Positions 17,739 to 26,254 of a DNA stretch of 64,000 nucleotides are shown piece by piece. How positions within the stretch are numbered: the first letter of the stretch is position 1; every line of letters begins with the position of its first letter. Position numbers and translations under genes: made by a program. Where the stretch lies: positions 1 to 64,000 of the forward strand of contig CAYLKO010000006.1 in NCBI GenBank assembly GCA_964384525.1. Reading direction: 5' to 3'. The stretch comes from SHZI01 sp964384525. GTDB taxonomy: Bacteria; Pseudomonadota; Gammaproteobacteria; Steroidobacterales; GCA-2729495. A model generated the notes under the pieces. The model was not told the DNA's origin, ran no database searches, and saw nothing but the letters and a program-made list of their open reading frames with translations.

Positions 17739-19583
17739 TCAGTTGGCCGGTTTCACGGACTGCTTCGGCACGACGTCGACATACTTCAGGAAGAAGCCGC
17801 CAAGGATTTCACGGTCGGGTATGGCAATCACGTTCTTGTGCCAGAGATACACCCGGGTGCGTGACAAACCCGTGATCGCGACACAGTCGTCGATGAGCAG
17901 CTGGTTCATCTGGTGATAGAGGGCCGTGCGCTCGGGCGAAGGCAGCATGACGGATGCCTGTTCATACAGGTGGTCGTACTCCGGATTGTGCCAGTTGGCG
18001 TCGTTGGAGCCGGGCGAACCGTTGGGGCCGTAGAAAAGCTGCAATGTGTTCTCGGCATCCGGATAGTCCAGGCCCCAGCCCTTGGCGACCAGCGGCAGTT
18101 CGCTGCGCTTCCAGGCCCGGGACATGTCGCCGAAGTTGGCATAGGTCTTCTGCACGAACTTCTCGCGTGGAAAGCCGATGTCGCGCAGCCAGGCCCGCAT
18201 CTGCTCGAAGAACAATCGTTCCGTGATCCCGGCTGCCGTGCCGTAGACGATCTTCGGCAGATTTTCGGGAGTCCAGCCATTTTCCTCAAGCAGCCGGCGT
18301 GCGCCCGGCACATCGCGGGTGACACTCGCGCGCGCGAGCGTGGGGTCGAATTCCGGGCTTGCCGGCACGATGATGCCGGGAAAGATTTCGCCAAGTCCCA
18401 TGTACCAGCTGGCGTTGCGCGCCTCCCAGTCGAAGGTCTTGATGATGGCGCAGCGTAAGGCCTTGTTGCGGCGCTCCCGCTCGGGGTCGGGGTTGTAGCC
18501 GAGCTCCGGAAAACTCATGTTGAAGGAGGTGAACACAAAGCCGCCTTCCAGTCCGCCATAGACGTTGTACTTTGCGGCGTACGGAGGCAGCAAGGTCACC
18601 GGATGCTTGCTCGCCAGCACACGATCCACCTGCTCCATGGGCAGCACCGTGAGCTGGATTTCATCACCCTTGGTGAAGGATGCCCAGGCGCTGCTGGACT
18701 CGGTGTTGTAGGTGATTTCCTGCCGGTCGTCGATGGGTGGAGACGGGGCGGCGTTGGCTTCCACGCCACTGAACTGCTGGGTGGCCGGATCGTAGCCTTC
18801 GGCGGCGAGATCGACCGGCTCCTGGCGATAGCGGGGATTGCGCTCCATGACGACCCGTGCCGTGTCATAGGATGTCAGCCTGAAGGGACCCGAGCCCACC
18901 GGATGCACACCGAGCCCCTTGCCATACCTTTCGACGGCCTCATGGGGCACCACTGCCGAGTAACCCTGCGCGAAGGTGGCGACGAGCTGGGGATACGGCC
19001 GCGTGAGCTGAATCTCAATGGTGTGATCATCCACCGCGCGCAGGCCGGCCACCGGCCGGGAATAGTCGGAGCCGGCCGCCTTCCACTCCTCCAGACCGGC
19101 GATCCGCCCCTGCCACAGCCAGGCGCCCTGGGGCTGGTTTTTCGGATCGAACTGGCGTTTCACCGAGTAGATGAAGTCCTCGGCCACCACTTCACGGCCC
19201 TTGCCTCCGGGAAAGCAGGGGTCATCCACAAAATGGACACCCTGCTTCAGGCGGATGGTGTAGCGGAGTCCGTCGGGCGAAATCGTGGGAAAACCCGCGG
19301 CGAGATTGGGCTTGAGACGGTAGGGCCGGGCCAGGTACTCGTAGGAATAGAGGGTGTCGTAGGCGTTGACGATCACGAAGTTGGCGTAGACGTTGGATCC
19401 CTGCACGGGATCGAGGGTCGTGGGCGCCTGATCCATCGAGTAGCGGAAGACTTTGACAGGAGATGGCGCCGGCCCTCCTGCAGCCGGTCCCTTGCAGGCC
19501 GCCAGCACACAGGCCAGAATCCCGGCCAGAACTCCGGCCATGCCAGCCCGAAAAAATCGCTTGCACCCCACTTCAATAGCCAT
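17739..19583 (-). CDS. oppA: Oligopeptide-binding lipoprotein OppA (SBP family 5)
   Basis: Periplasmic, lipid-anchored receptor that captures peptides for the OppBCDF transporter. A charged N-terminus (CKRFFR) and a hydrophobic stretch lead to the lipobox LAAC at about residues 27-30. The SBP-5 core begins with FRYSMDQAPTTLDPVQG and includes AEDFIYSVKRQFDP. Total length is about 614 residues. The start is uncertain: ATG at 19583 is preferred, but another ATG at 19604 and a GTG at 19613 are in frame; the two ATGs sit in an 8-bp direct repeat (TTATGGCT) 21 bp apart, and none has a strong ribosome site. First gene of the minus-strand opp operon. Confidence 0.92.
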   Translation of the reverse strand: MAIEVGCKRFFRAGMAGVLAGILACVLAACKGPAAGGPAPSPVKVFRYSMDQAPTTLDPVQGSNVYANFVIVNAYDTLYSYEYLARPYRLKPNLAAGFPTISPDGLRYTIRLKQGVHFVDDPCFPGGKGREVVAEDFIYSVKRQFDPKNQPQGAWLWQGRIAGLEEWKAAGSDYSRPVAGLRAVDDHTIEIQLTRPYPQLVATFAQGYSAVVPHEAVERYGKGLGVHPVGSGPFRLTSYDTARVVMERNPRYRQEPVDLAAEGYDPATQQFSGVEANAAPSPPIDDRQEITYNTESSSAWASFTKGDEIQLTVLPMEQVDRVLASKHPVTLLPPYAAKYNVYGGLEGGFVFTSFNMSFPELGYNPDPERERRNKALRCAIIKTFDWEARNASWYMGLGEIFPGIIVPASPEFDPTLARASVTRDVPGARRLLEENGWTPENLPKIVYGTAAGITERLFFEQMRAWLRDIGFPREKFVQKTYANFGDMSRAWKRSELPLVAKGWGLDYPDAENTLQLFYGPNGSPGSNDANWHNPEYDHLYEQASVMLPSPERTALYHQMNQLLIDDCVAITGLSRTRVYLWHKNVIAIPDREILGGFFLKYVDVVPKQSVKPAN

Positions 19584-19690
19584 AATCGAGATACATACAG
19601 CCATAAATCCCACTTTTTATATGGATCATGACTGGTGGGTTTTTATAACCATAAAACCATCCGCTTGCTGATATTGGTGGGATATTTTGC
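19584..19690. promoter_or_regulatory. AT-rich divergent promoter region between oppA and dtd
   Basis: This spacer is markedly AT-rich compared with all neighbouring DNA. It includes runs such as CACTTTTTATATGG and TTTTTATAACCATAAAA and three copies of CCATAA (near 19580, 19601 and 19649; the first two 21 bp apart). It must hold the oppA promoter and perhaps a dtd promoter on the other strand. No specific regulator site is recognised; repeat spacing near two helical turns is suggestive only. Confidence 0.4.
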
Positions 19691-20140
19691 ATGATTGGCC
19701 TGTTGCAGCGGGTGAGCCGGGCACACGTCAGGGTGGCAGGCGCCACCATCGCATCCATCGGGCCCGGCCTCCTGGTCCTGGCGGGCATCGAACGCGGCGA
19801 CACCCCGGCCGGCGCCGAACGCCTGGCCAGTCGCCTGCTGGCGTATCGGGTCTTTGCCGATGGCAACGGGCGCATGAACCACTCTGTCACGGACATCGGC
19901 GGCGAGCTTTTGCTCATTCCCCAATTCACGCTGGTTGCGGATACGCAGCATGGCAACCGGCCCGGGTTCGAACCCGCAGCGCCACCGGCCTTGGGCGAGG
20001 CGTTGTTCCAGCACCTCGTGGCAACGGCATCAGCCCGATGGCCGCACGTTGCCACCGGCCGATTCGGAGCCGACATGGAGGTGGAACTGGTCAACAACGG
20101 TCCCGTCACGTTTTCCCTGCGGGTGCCTCCCGGTGTTTGA
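19691..20140 (+). CDS. dtd: D-aminoacyl-tRNA deacylase
   Basis: 149-residue cytoplasmic proofreading enzyme that hydrolyses D-amino acids (and achiral glycine on tRNA-Ala) from tRNA. The N-terminus MIGLLQRVSRAHVRV, the substrate-pocket motif LLIPQFTLVADTQHGNRPGFEPAAPP (contains the SQFTL-type element, here PQFTL) and the C-terminal FGADMEVELVNNGPVTF containing NxGPVT are the family signatures. The usual SQFTL Ser is Pro in this protein. Full length for the family. The tat genes follow after a 118-bp gap. Confidence 0.94.
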   Translation: MIGLLQRVSRAHVRVAGATIASIGPGLLVLAGIERGDTPAGAERLASRLLAYRVFADGNGRMNHSVTDIGGELLLIPQFTLVADTQHGNRPGFEPAAPPALGEALFQHLVATASARWPHVATGRFGADMEVELVNNGPVTFSLRVPPGV

Positions 20141-20258
20141 TGCATGAGCAAAGCTTGCTCGATGCTGGACACAGACGTGAAGTTTGTCACGTGGCGGCAC
20201 GGCGATCAGGTTATTCTAAGGCCCGGCGCCGACCAGAGTCGGTATGGGAGTAGTGATC

Positions 20259-20513
20259 ATGGGCTTCGGTGGTATCAGCATGTGGGAGCTTCTGATCGTC
20301 CTGCTGATCGTGGTGATGATCTTCGGAACCAAGCACCTCAAATCAATCGGCTCGGATCTCGGCGGTGCGGTGAAGGGCTTCCGCAAGGCCATGACCGATG
20401 CGGACAAGGAGCCGGTCGACCCTCGCCAGATCGGCAAGCCGGATGCGGACTTTTCTGAATCCGCGCGCCGGGATTCGACCACGCAGAAATCGGATCACAC
20501 CGGCGCCGCCTGA
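20259..20513 (+). CDS. tatA: Sec-independent translocase protein TatA
   Basis: 84-residue pore-forming component of the twin-arginine pathway, which exports folded proteins. It shows the TatA layout: a short N-terminus (MGFGGISMWELL), one transmembrane helix (IVLLIVVMIFG), the hinge GTKHL, an amphipathic helix (SIGSDLGGAVKGFRKAM) and a polar tail. ATG at 20259 gives the family start; an upstream GTG/ATG pair would only add a few residues. First gene of tatABC. Confidence 0.94.
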   Translation: MGFGGISMWELLIVLLIVVMIFGTKHLKSIGSDLGGAVKGFRKAMTDADKEPVDPRQIGKPDADFSESARRDSTTQKSDHTGAA

Positions 20514-20562
20514 TCGGCCGGCAATACCCGCCATGGCAGCTTGCCATGGCGCGGAGGCACGA

Positions 20563-20970
20563 ATGTTCGAAATCGGATTCTGGGAACTGGCGCTGCTCGG
20601 AGCACTCGGGCTGGTCGTGCTGGGCCCCGAGAAGCTGCCCAAGGTGGCGGCGCAGCTCGGTCGATATGCCGGTCAGGCCCGGCGGATGGCCCGCACACTC
20701 ACTGCACAGGTGCGTGAGGAAATCGAGGCAGAGGAGCGCCGGATCAAGGCCACCGAAGTCACGGGCTCAACGCCTGCACCGGCTTCAGCACCTGATGCGC
20801 CGACGGCTGCATCACCCGCAGCGGCCTTCAATCGGCCCGGTGCCGCAGACCTGATCCCGGGCGGCGCGGTATCCGGCTCCGCCGAACAGGCACCGGACAC
20901 CGCGACCGTCACCGTGCCGGCAGCCGCCGCGACAATGCACGCCAGCGCACCGAACCAGACCGCTTCCTAG
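20563..20970 (+). CDS. tatB: Sec-independent translocase protein TatB
   Basis: 135-residue partner of TatC in the signal-peptide receptor complex. MFEIGFWELALLGALGLVVLGPEKLP is split over a transmembrane helix and the conserved GPEKLP hinge, the marker separating TatB from TatA. An amphipathic helix rich in Arg follows (GRYAGQARRMARTL), then a low-complexity Ala/Pro/Thr tail. It starts at ATG 20563, 49 bp after tatA. Confidence 0.94.
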   Translation: MFEIGFWELALLGALGLVVLGPEKLPKVAAQLGRYAGQARRMARTLTAQVREEIEAEERRIKATEVTGSTPAPASAPDAPTAASPAAAFNRPGAADLIPGGAVSGSAEQAPDTATVTVPAAAATMHASAPNQTAS

Positions 20971-20994
20971 CACCGATGCCTTCGCTTCGGGTTC

Positions 20995-21783
20995 ATGGCC
21001 GACAACGATCTCAAGCACAATGACTCGCCCGAGGAGCTTCCAGAAGCCAGCTTGATGTCGCATCTGCTGGAACTGCGCTCCCGCCTTCTCAAGGCATCCG
21101 GCGCCGTGCTTCTCGTGTTCGTCGGCCTCGTGCCGTTCAGCCAGCAGGTCTTTCAGGCCGTGTCGCGCCCCTTGATGGCCCAGTTGCCCGAAGGGGCGAC
21201 GATGATCGCCACCCAGGTGGCGTCACCACTGCTGACGCCACTGAAGACGGCCTTCTATGTGGCCATCATGCTGGCGATGCCGGTGGTGATCTATCAGATC
21301 TGGGCATTCATCGCCCCGGGCCTGTATCGCCGGGAAAAGCGTCTGGCCGTGCCTTTGCTGATTTCCAGCGTGATCCTGTTTTATCTTGGGGTCGGCTTTG
21401 CCTATTTCGTCATCTTCCCGGTGATGTTCGGGTTCTTCGCCACCGTGGCGCCGGCCGGCGTGGTGGTGATGACGGACATCAGCAGCTATCTGGATTTCGT
21501 GCTGGCTTTGTTCCTGGCCTTTGGCGTGGCATTTGAAGTCCCCGTCGCCACCATCCTGCTCGTGCTGACGGGGATCGTGCGGCTGGAAGTGCTGACGCGC
21601 AATCGGGCTTATGTATTCCTCGGTGCCTTTGTCGTGGGGATGGTGCTCACGCCACCGGATCCGTTTTCGCAAACTTTGCTGGCGATTCCGCTCTACCTGC
21701 TGTATGAAGCTGGCATCGTGATGTCCCGAATCCTGTCACCGCCAACAACCGCCAATGAGCCGGTGCGCGACAAGCCCGGCTGA
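20995..21783 (+). CDS. tatC: Sec-independent translocase protein TatC
   Basis: 262-residue polytopic receptor that recognises twin-arginine signals. Six hydrophobic helices are visible; the N-terminal signature MSHLLELRSRLL and the loop FIAPGLYRREKR are characteristic, as is FGVAFEVPV in the fourth helix region. The C-terminal SPPTTANEPVRDK tail is cytoplasmic. Its stop is immediately followed by the ATG of the peptide transporter gene, so the two are likely co-expressed. Confidence 0.96.
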   Translation: MADNDLKHNDSPEELPEASLMSHLLELRSRLLKASGAVLLVFVGLVPFSQQVFQAVSRPLMAQLPEGATMIATQVASPLLTPLKTAFYVAIMLAMPVVIYQIWAFIAPGLYRREKRLAVPLLISSVILFYLGVGFAYFVIFPVMFGFFATVAPAGVVVMTDISSYLDFVLALFLAFGVAFEVPVATILLVLTGIVRLEVLTRNRAYVFLGAFVVGMVLTPPDPFSQTLLAIPLYLLYEAGIVMSRILSPPTTANEPVRDKPG

Positions 21784-23298
21784 ATGAGCTCACCAGTCAC
21801 TCAAGCGGTCAATTCGGGTACGGGGTTTCGCTCGCATCCGGCTGGCCTGCGCACGCTGTTTTTCACCGAGATGTGGGAACGGTTCAGCTACTACGGCATG
21901 CGGGCCTTCCTCGTGCTGTTCATGGTCGATGCGATCGAAGGCGGCGGCCTTGGCCTGACCGATGCAACGGCCACCGCGATCTACGGCCTGTATACGGCGG
22001 CTGTCTATGTACTGTGCCTGCCCGGCGGCTGGATTGCCGACCGGCTGATCGGCGCCCAGAACGCCATCTGGACCGGCGGCATCGTGATCATGCTGGGCCA
22101 CTTCACGCTGGCCATCCCGTCCACCACCACTTTTTTTCTGGGCCTCGTGCTGGTTGCCGTCGGCACGGGACTGCTGAAACCCAACATCAGCGCGGTCGTT
22201 GGCGAGCTCTACGACACCGAAGACAGCCGGCGGGACGCCGGCTTCACGCTCTATTACATGGGCATCAACGTCGGCGGCTTTCTGGGCCCCCTGGTATGCA
22301 GCACGCTGGCGGAGAATCCGCGATTCGGCTGGCACTGGGGCTTTGCCACCGCCGGTGTCGGCATGGCGGTGGGCCTGCTCTACTTTCGCTACAGCAAGCG
22401 CTTGCTGGGTGACGCCGGCCGGCATTCCTCACTGCGACCGGAGGTGCCGGCCGACCAGCAGGAGCGGCGCGCCAATTGGCGATGGCTGCTGGTCGCTGCC
22501 GCAATTTTTGTCGTGGTCGCGGGGTTGCTCCTGTCGGGAATCGTGGTGGTTGATCCGGTCGCCATCGCCACCAAGGCCACCCTCGCGGTGGTGATCTTCG
22601 GCGCGCTGTATCTGGCCTACCTGCTGCGCTTCGGTGGGCTCAACCCGACCGAGCGCGGCCGGGTGCTGGCGATTTTCATTCTGAGCATGGCGGCGGCATT
22701 GTTCTGGGCCGGCTTCGAGCAGGCCGGCTCGACCCTGAACCTGTTCGCCGAACGCTTTACCGAGCGGACGGTTGGCGGCTTTGAAATCCCGGCCGGCTGG
22801 TTCCAGACGCTCAATTCCGCTTTCATCCTGCTGCTGGCGCCGGTCTATGCCGCTGCCTGGGTCTATCTGGCGCGACGCGGACGGGAGCCCTCCACACCGA
22901 TCAAGTTCGTGATGGGCCTGCTGCTTCTGGCCATGGGCTTCGCGGTGATGATCCCCGCCGCGGCGTCGGTCGTGGATGGCGGCAGCGTTTTGCCGACGTG
23001 GCTGATCATGACCTATCTGCTGCACACCCTGGGCGAGCTGATGCTGAGCCCGGTGGGCCTGAGCGCCACGACCAAGCTCGCGCCGCGCCGCTACGTCGGG
23101 CAGATGATGGGCATCTGGTTTCTCACCTCCGCACTGGGCAACCTGATTGCGGGCCTGGCCGCCGGCCGCTTTGATCCGCAGGCCATTGGTGAAATGCCGA
23201 TGCTGTACGGGCAGATCGTCCTCATGACCGCGGGAACGGGCATCGTCCTGCTGCTGATTTACCGGCCGTTGCGGCGCCTGATGGCCGGCATCCACTGA
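21784..23298 (+). CDS. Proton-dependent oligopeptide transporter (POT/PTR family)
   Basis: 504-residue major-facilitator protein importing di- and tripeptides with protons. The N-terminal FFTEMWERFSYYGMRAFLVLF contains the E1XXE2R-type motif of the family (EMWERFSYYG); GLLKPNISAVVGELY and the PTR2 signature-like FTLYYMGINVGGFLGPL follow. About fourteen hydrophobic segments are expected, and the C-terminal half includes LSPVGLSATTKLAP. It begins directly after the tatC stop. Substrate range cannot be read from sequence. Confidence 0.93.
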   Translation: MSSPVTQAVNSGTGFRSHPAGLRTLFFTEMWERFSYYGMRAFLVLFMVDAIEGGGLGLTDATATAIYGLYTAAVYVLCLPGGWIADRLIGAQNAIWTGGIVIMLGHFTLAIPSTTTFFLGLVLVAVGTGLLKPNISAVVGELYDTEDSRRDAGFTLYYMGINVGGFLGPLVCSTLAENPRFGWHWGFATAGVGMAVGLLYFRYSKRLLGDAGRHSSLRPEVPADQQERRANWRWLLVAAAIFVVVAGLLLSGIVVVDPVAIATKATLAVVIFGALYLAYLLRFGGLNPTERGRVLAIFILSMAAALFWAGFEQAGSTLNLFAERFTERTVGGFEIPAGWFQTLNSAFILLLAPVYAAAWVYLARRGREPSTPIKFVMGLLLLAMGFAVMIPAAASVVDGGSVLPTWLIMTYLLHTLGELMLSPVGLSATTKLAPRRYVGQMMGIWFLTSALGNLIAGLAAGRFDPQAIGEMPMLYGQIVLMTAGTGIVLLLIYRPLRRLMAGIH

Positions 23299-23313
23299 TC
23301 CCGCATTTGGCGG

Positions 23314-23332
23314 TCGGGGCCGACTGCCCCGA
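23314..23332 (+). terminator. Short GC hairpin after the POT transporter gene
   Basis: TCGGGGC (23314-23320) pairs perfectly with GCCCCGA (23326-23332) across a 5-nt loop, 16 bp after the transporter stop codon. Only a weak TAAT tract follows, so termination may be partial. Confidence 0.4.
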
Positions 23333-23368
23333 TAATGCGTGCGTTAGCCCCGTACCTGGAGATGCGCA

Positions 23369-23680
23369 ATGCCGGCCTACATCCTGTCAATCATCGAAGT
23401 CACCAACCCCACGCCGAAGTTCAAGCAATACACGGAAGACTCCGCACGCCTGGCGCACAAGCACGGCGGCAAGTACGTGGTGCGTGGCAAGCCAGCCAGG
23501 ATTACCTCTGGCGACTTCTTTGCCCGCAAGGTCATGGTCATGCTGGAATTCCCGGGCATGGACCAGTTGAACGCCTTTTACACGAGCGATGAATACCAGA
23601 AGGACTGCGTGCCGCTGCGCGAAGGTACCGGCATTTACGATATCGCCATCTTCGAGTCGCCCCCGCCGGCGGCAGCCTGA
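23369..23680 (+). CDS. DUF1330 family protein
   Basis: 103-residue small cytoplasmic protein with a ferredoxin-like (dimeric alpha/beta-barrel) fold expected from the family. Features typical of DUF1330 are the start AYILSIIEVTNPTPKFKQY, the central GGKYVVRGKP and VMLEFPGMDQLNAFYTSDEYQ. No catalytic function is established for the family. ATG at 23369 has GGAGATG-like spacing upstream (CTGGAGATGCGCA). Monocistronic between a hairpin and a convergent gene. Confidence 0.85.
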   Translation: MPAYILSIIEVTNPTPKFKQYTEDSARLAHKHGGKYVVRGKPARITSGDFFARKVMVMLEFPGMDQLNAFYTSDEYQKDCVPLREGTGIYDIAIFESPPPAAA

Positions 23681-23701
23681 CCAATCCGGCCTCGCCAGCC
23701 G

Positions 23702-24106
23702 CTATTCAGCCGACGCCACGACCATGAAAGTGCCCGTGGCGTCGGCCACCAGCGACCCGTCATCGGCCTTGAACATCCGCCCTTCGAGGAAGGCGACCCG
23801 GCCCTTCTGCCGGATCAGCCGACCCTCCAGGCGCACCGGCGTGCCGATGGCCAGGGGCTGGCGATAACGGATTTCGCAGCGCGCGGTGTGCGCACGCACG
23901 CCCTTGAGAAACATCCAGTTGGCCATCACGTCGTCGAGCGCGCTGTAGACGATGCCCCCATGCGTGAGCTGATCGTAGCCACCGTGATCAGGCCCGGGCG
24001 TGAATGCCGCACGGCAGACCTGGTCGGCATCCAGACTGAAGTGCAGCCTGAGGCCGATGGGGTTGGTTGGTCCGCAGACAAAGCAGCGGTTGGCGTCTGG
24101 TCGCAT
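23702..24106 (-). CDS. PaaI-type hotdog thioesterase
   Basis: 134-residue hotdog-fold protein. The segment YDQLTHGGIVYSALDDVMANWM carries the HGGxxxxxxD-type active-site motif of acyl-CoA thioesterases, and the N-terminus MRPDANRCFVCGPTNPIGL contains a Cys pair (CFVC) frequently seen in this subgroup. The usual PaaI catalytic Asp/Glu appears as Asp in ALDDVM. The start at 24106 lies 29 bp from the divergent HIT gene, so they share a short promoter region. The substrate is unknown. Confidence 0.85.
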   Translation of the reverse strand: MRPDANRCFVCGPTNPIGLRLHFSLDADQVCRAAFTPGPDHGGYDQLTHGGIVYSALDDVMANWMFLKGVRAHTARCEIRYRQPLAIGTPVRLEGRLIRQKGRVAFLEGRMFKADDGSLVADATGTFMVVASAE

Positions 24107-24135
24107 GCCCTCTATGCTAATCGCGGAGGTACCGC

Positions 24136-24561
24136 ATGACCTACGACGCCACGAATATTTTCGCCAGGATCCTGCGCGGTGAGGCGGATGCGCATCGGGT
24201 CCACGAGGACGCCGCGACACTCGTCATCATGGATGCGATGCCTCAATCGGACGGTCACGCGCTGATACTGTCCAAGGCGGCCGCCGAGAACCTCTACGAT
24301 CTGGATCCCGGGATGGCGGGAACGGTGATGCGCATGGGCCAGCGGGTGGCGCTGGCTGCCCGCCGGGCTTTCAAACCAGCCGGGGTGGCCTTGATGCAGT
24401 TCAATGGCGCGGAAGCCGGCCAGACGGTGTTTCACTTTCATCTGCACGTGATCCCGCGCTACACCGGTCAGCCGCTGCGCGCCCACGGTCGCGGCTTTGC
24501 CGATCCGGCCGTGCTGGCCGACCACGCGCTGCGCCTGCGCGCCGCGCTCAACGAAGTTTGA
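24136..24561 (+). CDS. HIT family nucleotide hydrolase/transferase
   Basis: 141-residue histidine-triad protein. FHFHLHVIPRY contains the HxHxHxx triad; the N-terminus NIFARILRGEADAHRV and QSDGHALILSK match the HinT/Hit-like branch, which removes AMP or GMP from purine phosphoramidates. The FxxHxHxHVIPR context supports catalytic competence. Divergent from the thioesterase and convergent with crcB. Confidence 0.92.
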   Translation: MTYDATNIFARILRGEADAHRVHEDAATLVIMDAMPQSDGHALILSKAAAENLYDLDPGMAGTVMRMGQRVALAARRAFKPAGVALMQFNGAEAGQTVFHFHLHVIPRYTGQPLRAHGRGFADPAVLADHALRLRAALNEV

Positions 24562-24571
24562 TCGGCGGGCG

Positions 24572-25000
24572 TCAGACAGGACGGCCAGCCGCCACACCGG
24601 CCATGAAGCCGGCCCAGGCGGCCGCGAGGCCCAGCAGAACCTGCAGGGAAATGCTCAGAACGGCGCTCGCGCCCTGGCCTTCACGGATCAGCACCAGGGA
24701 CTCCAGCGAAAAAGCCGAGAAGGTCGTATAGCCACCGAGCACACCCGTGACGAGCAACAGGCGCACCTCCGGCCCCAGCAGGGTGCGCGACTCGGTCAGG
24801 CCGGCCGCAAACCCGATCAGCAGGGAACCAGTGACGTTCACCACAAAGGTGCCGAAAGGCAGCCCGGCAAGAATACCGGCCAGTGGCCAGTGCGTCGTCC
24901 CGCCCGCATACCAGCGCTGGGTCACGCCGGTCACCAGGTAGCGCAAGGCGGAACCAAGGGCGCCACCAGTCGCCACCAGCAGAAGTTCACGCAAGCTCAT
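24572..25000 (-). CDS. crcB: Fluoride efflux channel CrcB/Fluc
   Basis: Small membrane protein of about 142 residues that forms a dual-topology fluoride channel. Four hydrophobic segments are visible, with GGALGSALRYL at the start, GTFVVNVTGSLLIGF (the conserved N and GS of the pore region) and TGVLGGYTTFSAFSLE (conserved TTFSTF-like Phe box). ATG at 25000 is chosen; one at 25009 is equally possible. No fluoride riboswitch pattern was recognised upstream. Confidence 0.93.
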   Translation of the reverse strand: MSLRELLLVATGGALGSALRYLVTGVTQRWYAGGTTHWPLAGILAGLPFGTFVVNVTGSLLIGFAAGLTESRTLLGPEVRLLLVTGVLGGYTTFSAFSLESLVLIREGQGASAVLSISLQVLLGLAAAWAGFMAGVAAGRPV

Positions 25001-25054
25001 CGTGCCCAATCATTACCGATCGAGGGCCGCCAATAAAGTACCGATAACGATCGC

Positions 25055-26134
25055 TCAGGGAGCCGGCTGCCCCGATGCCGGACTGATGTCGGCGCTGCGC
25101 GCCTTGCGCGCCTGCTTTTCCTTGCGCAGATTGCGCACCGCCTTGCGGAACAGGCTCGATAACTCATGGCCATCGTCGGGTGCGGCCGCCATGCCGGTGG
25201 TCACGGCCAGCCGCCGCATCGCGTAGTCAAAATCCTGGCTGCCCGCATACACGTCGTGGCGGATGCGGTTGGCCACGGCCTCGGCGGAGAAGCGGCCGCC
25301 ACGCGGCAGCAGGATAACGCATTCGTCACCGCCATAACGGGCGCAGAGATCCGTTTCCCGGGTGGCGCGCCGAATGCAATCAGCGACGGCCCGCAGAGCC
25401 CGGTCGCCCGCTTCGTGACCAAAGCGATCATTGATCTGCCCCAGATGATCAACATCGAGCATCAGCAGCGCACAGGGATCGCCTCCCCGGGCAGCCGGGT
25501 GACAGGCCGCTTCAGCCAGCTGGCTGAAGCTCCGCAGATTGTAAAGGCCGGTCAGATCATCGCGTTCAGCCAGCGACTTGATGGTGCCGGTCGCCTGATG
25601 CAGATCACTGGCCAGGGCACAGGTCAGAAAGGCAATGAGCAACGCCGGCAGCATTTCTGCAAACAGCGTGATCAGCATGGCAAATGGCCAGGCATCGACT
25701 CCGGCGACCACCACACCCGCGAAAAGCCGGCAGGCGAGAACCAGCAACAGCAACGCGACCGTCGCGCCGCGCCCCAGGAGCAACGCGGCGGTGACCACCG
25801 GCAGCAGATACAGATGACTCAACGGTCCGGCGCTGGTGCCTGCCAGCGCACTCAGCACCGTGATGAACACCACCATGGTGATGATTTCAAAAACCAGCAG
25901 GCGCCTTGGCGGCGATCGCAGTCCGGGCAGCAGCGCCCCCCCCAGCACGATCAGGCCAAAGGCCAGCAAGCTCACGAACCACAGGGCGGGACTGACGATG
26001 GCAGCACGGGCCACAAAGTAGAAAAGTGCCGTGACCAGCAGCAACAGGAGCTGAACCTCCCGGATGCTGCGTGCAATGCCCTGCATGGCGCCCATGAGGG
26101 GTTTGTCGCCGGTGATGCCGGTCCGGGGTTGCAC
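25055..26134 (-). CDS. Membrane-bound diguanylate cyclase with GGDEC signature
   Basis: 359 residues from a GTG start at 26134 with GAGGA upstream. An N-terminal membrane domain has about six hydrophobic segments (residues about 25-180), then a GGDEF domain from DDLTGLYNLRSF. The catalytic signature is RYGGDEC at about residues 266-272, i.e. GGDEF with the last Phe replaced by Cys; the metal-binding Asp/Glu are kept. The inhibitory I-site RETD lies five residues before it, as in product-inhibited cyclases. The domain also retains LDVDHLGQINDRFGHEAGD. Probably makes cyclic di-GMP in response to an unknown membrane signal. Confidence 0.88.
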   Translation of the reverse strand: MQPRTGITGDKPLMGAMQGIARSIREVQLLLLLVTALFYFVARAAIVSPALWFVSLLAFGLIVLGGALLPGLRSPPRRLLVFEIITMVVFITVLSALAGTSAGPLSHLYLLPVVTAALLLGRGATVALLLLVLACRLFAGVVVAGVDAWPFAMLITLFAEMLPALLIAFLTCALASDLHQATGTIKSLAERDDLTGLYNLRSFSQLAEAACHPAARGGDPCALLMLDVDHLGQINDRFGHEAGDRALRAVADCIRRATRETDLCARYGGDECVILLPRGGRFSAEAVANRIRHDVYAGSQDFDYAMRRLAVTTGMAAAPDDGHELSSLFRKAVRNLRKEKQARKARSADISPASGQPAP

Positions 26135-26254
26135 GCGGATCAGTCCTCAATCCAATTCCCGGGACGCTAGCACGGCATCAACGGTCCGGACACGGACTGG
26201 CCCACAGTCCGCGTCACTGCACGACAACCACTCCCCTGGCGGTGAACTGCGTCC

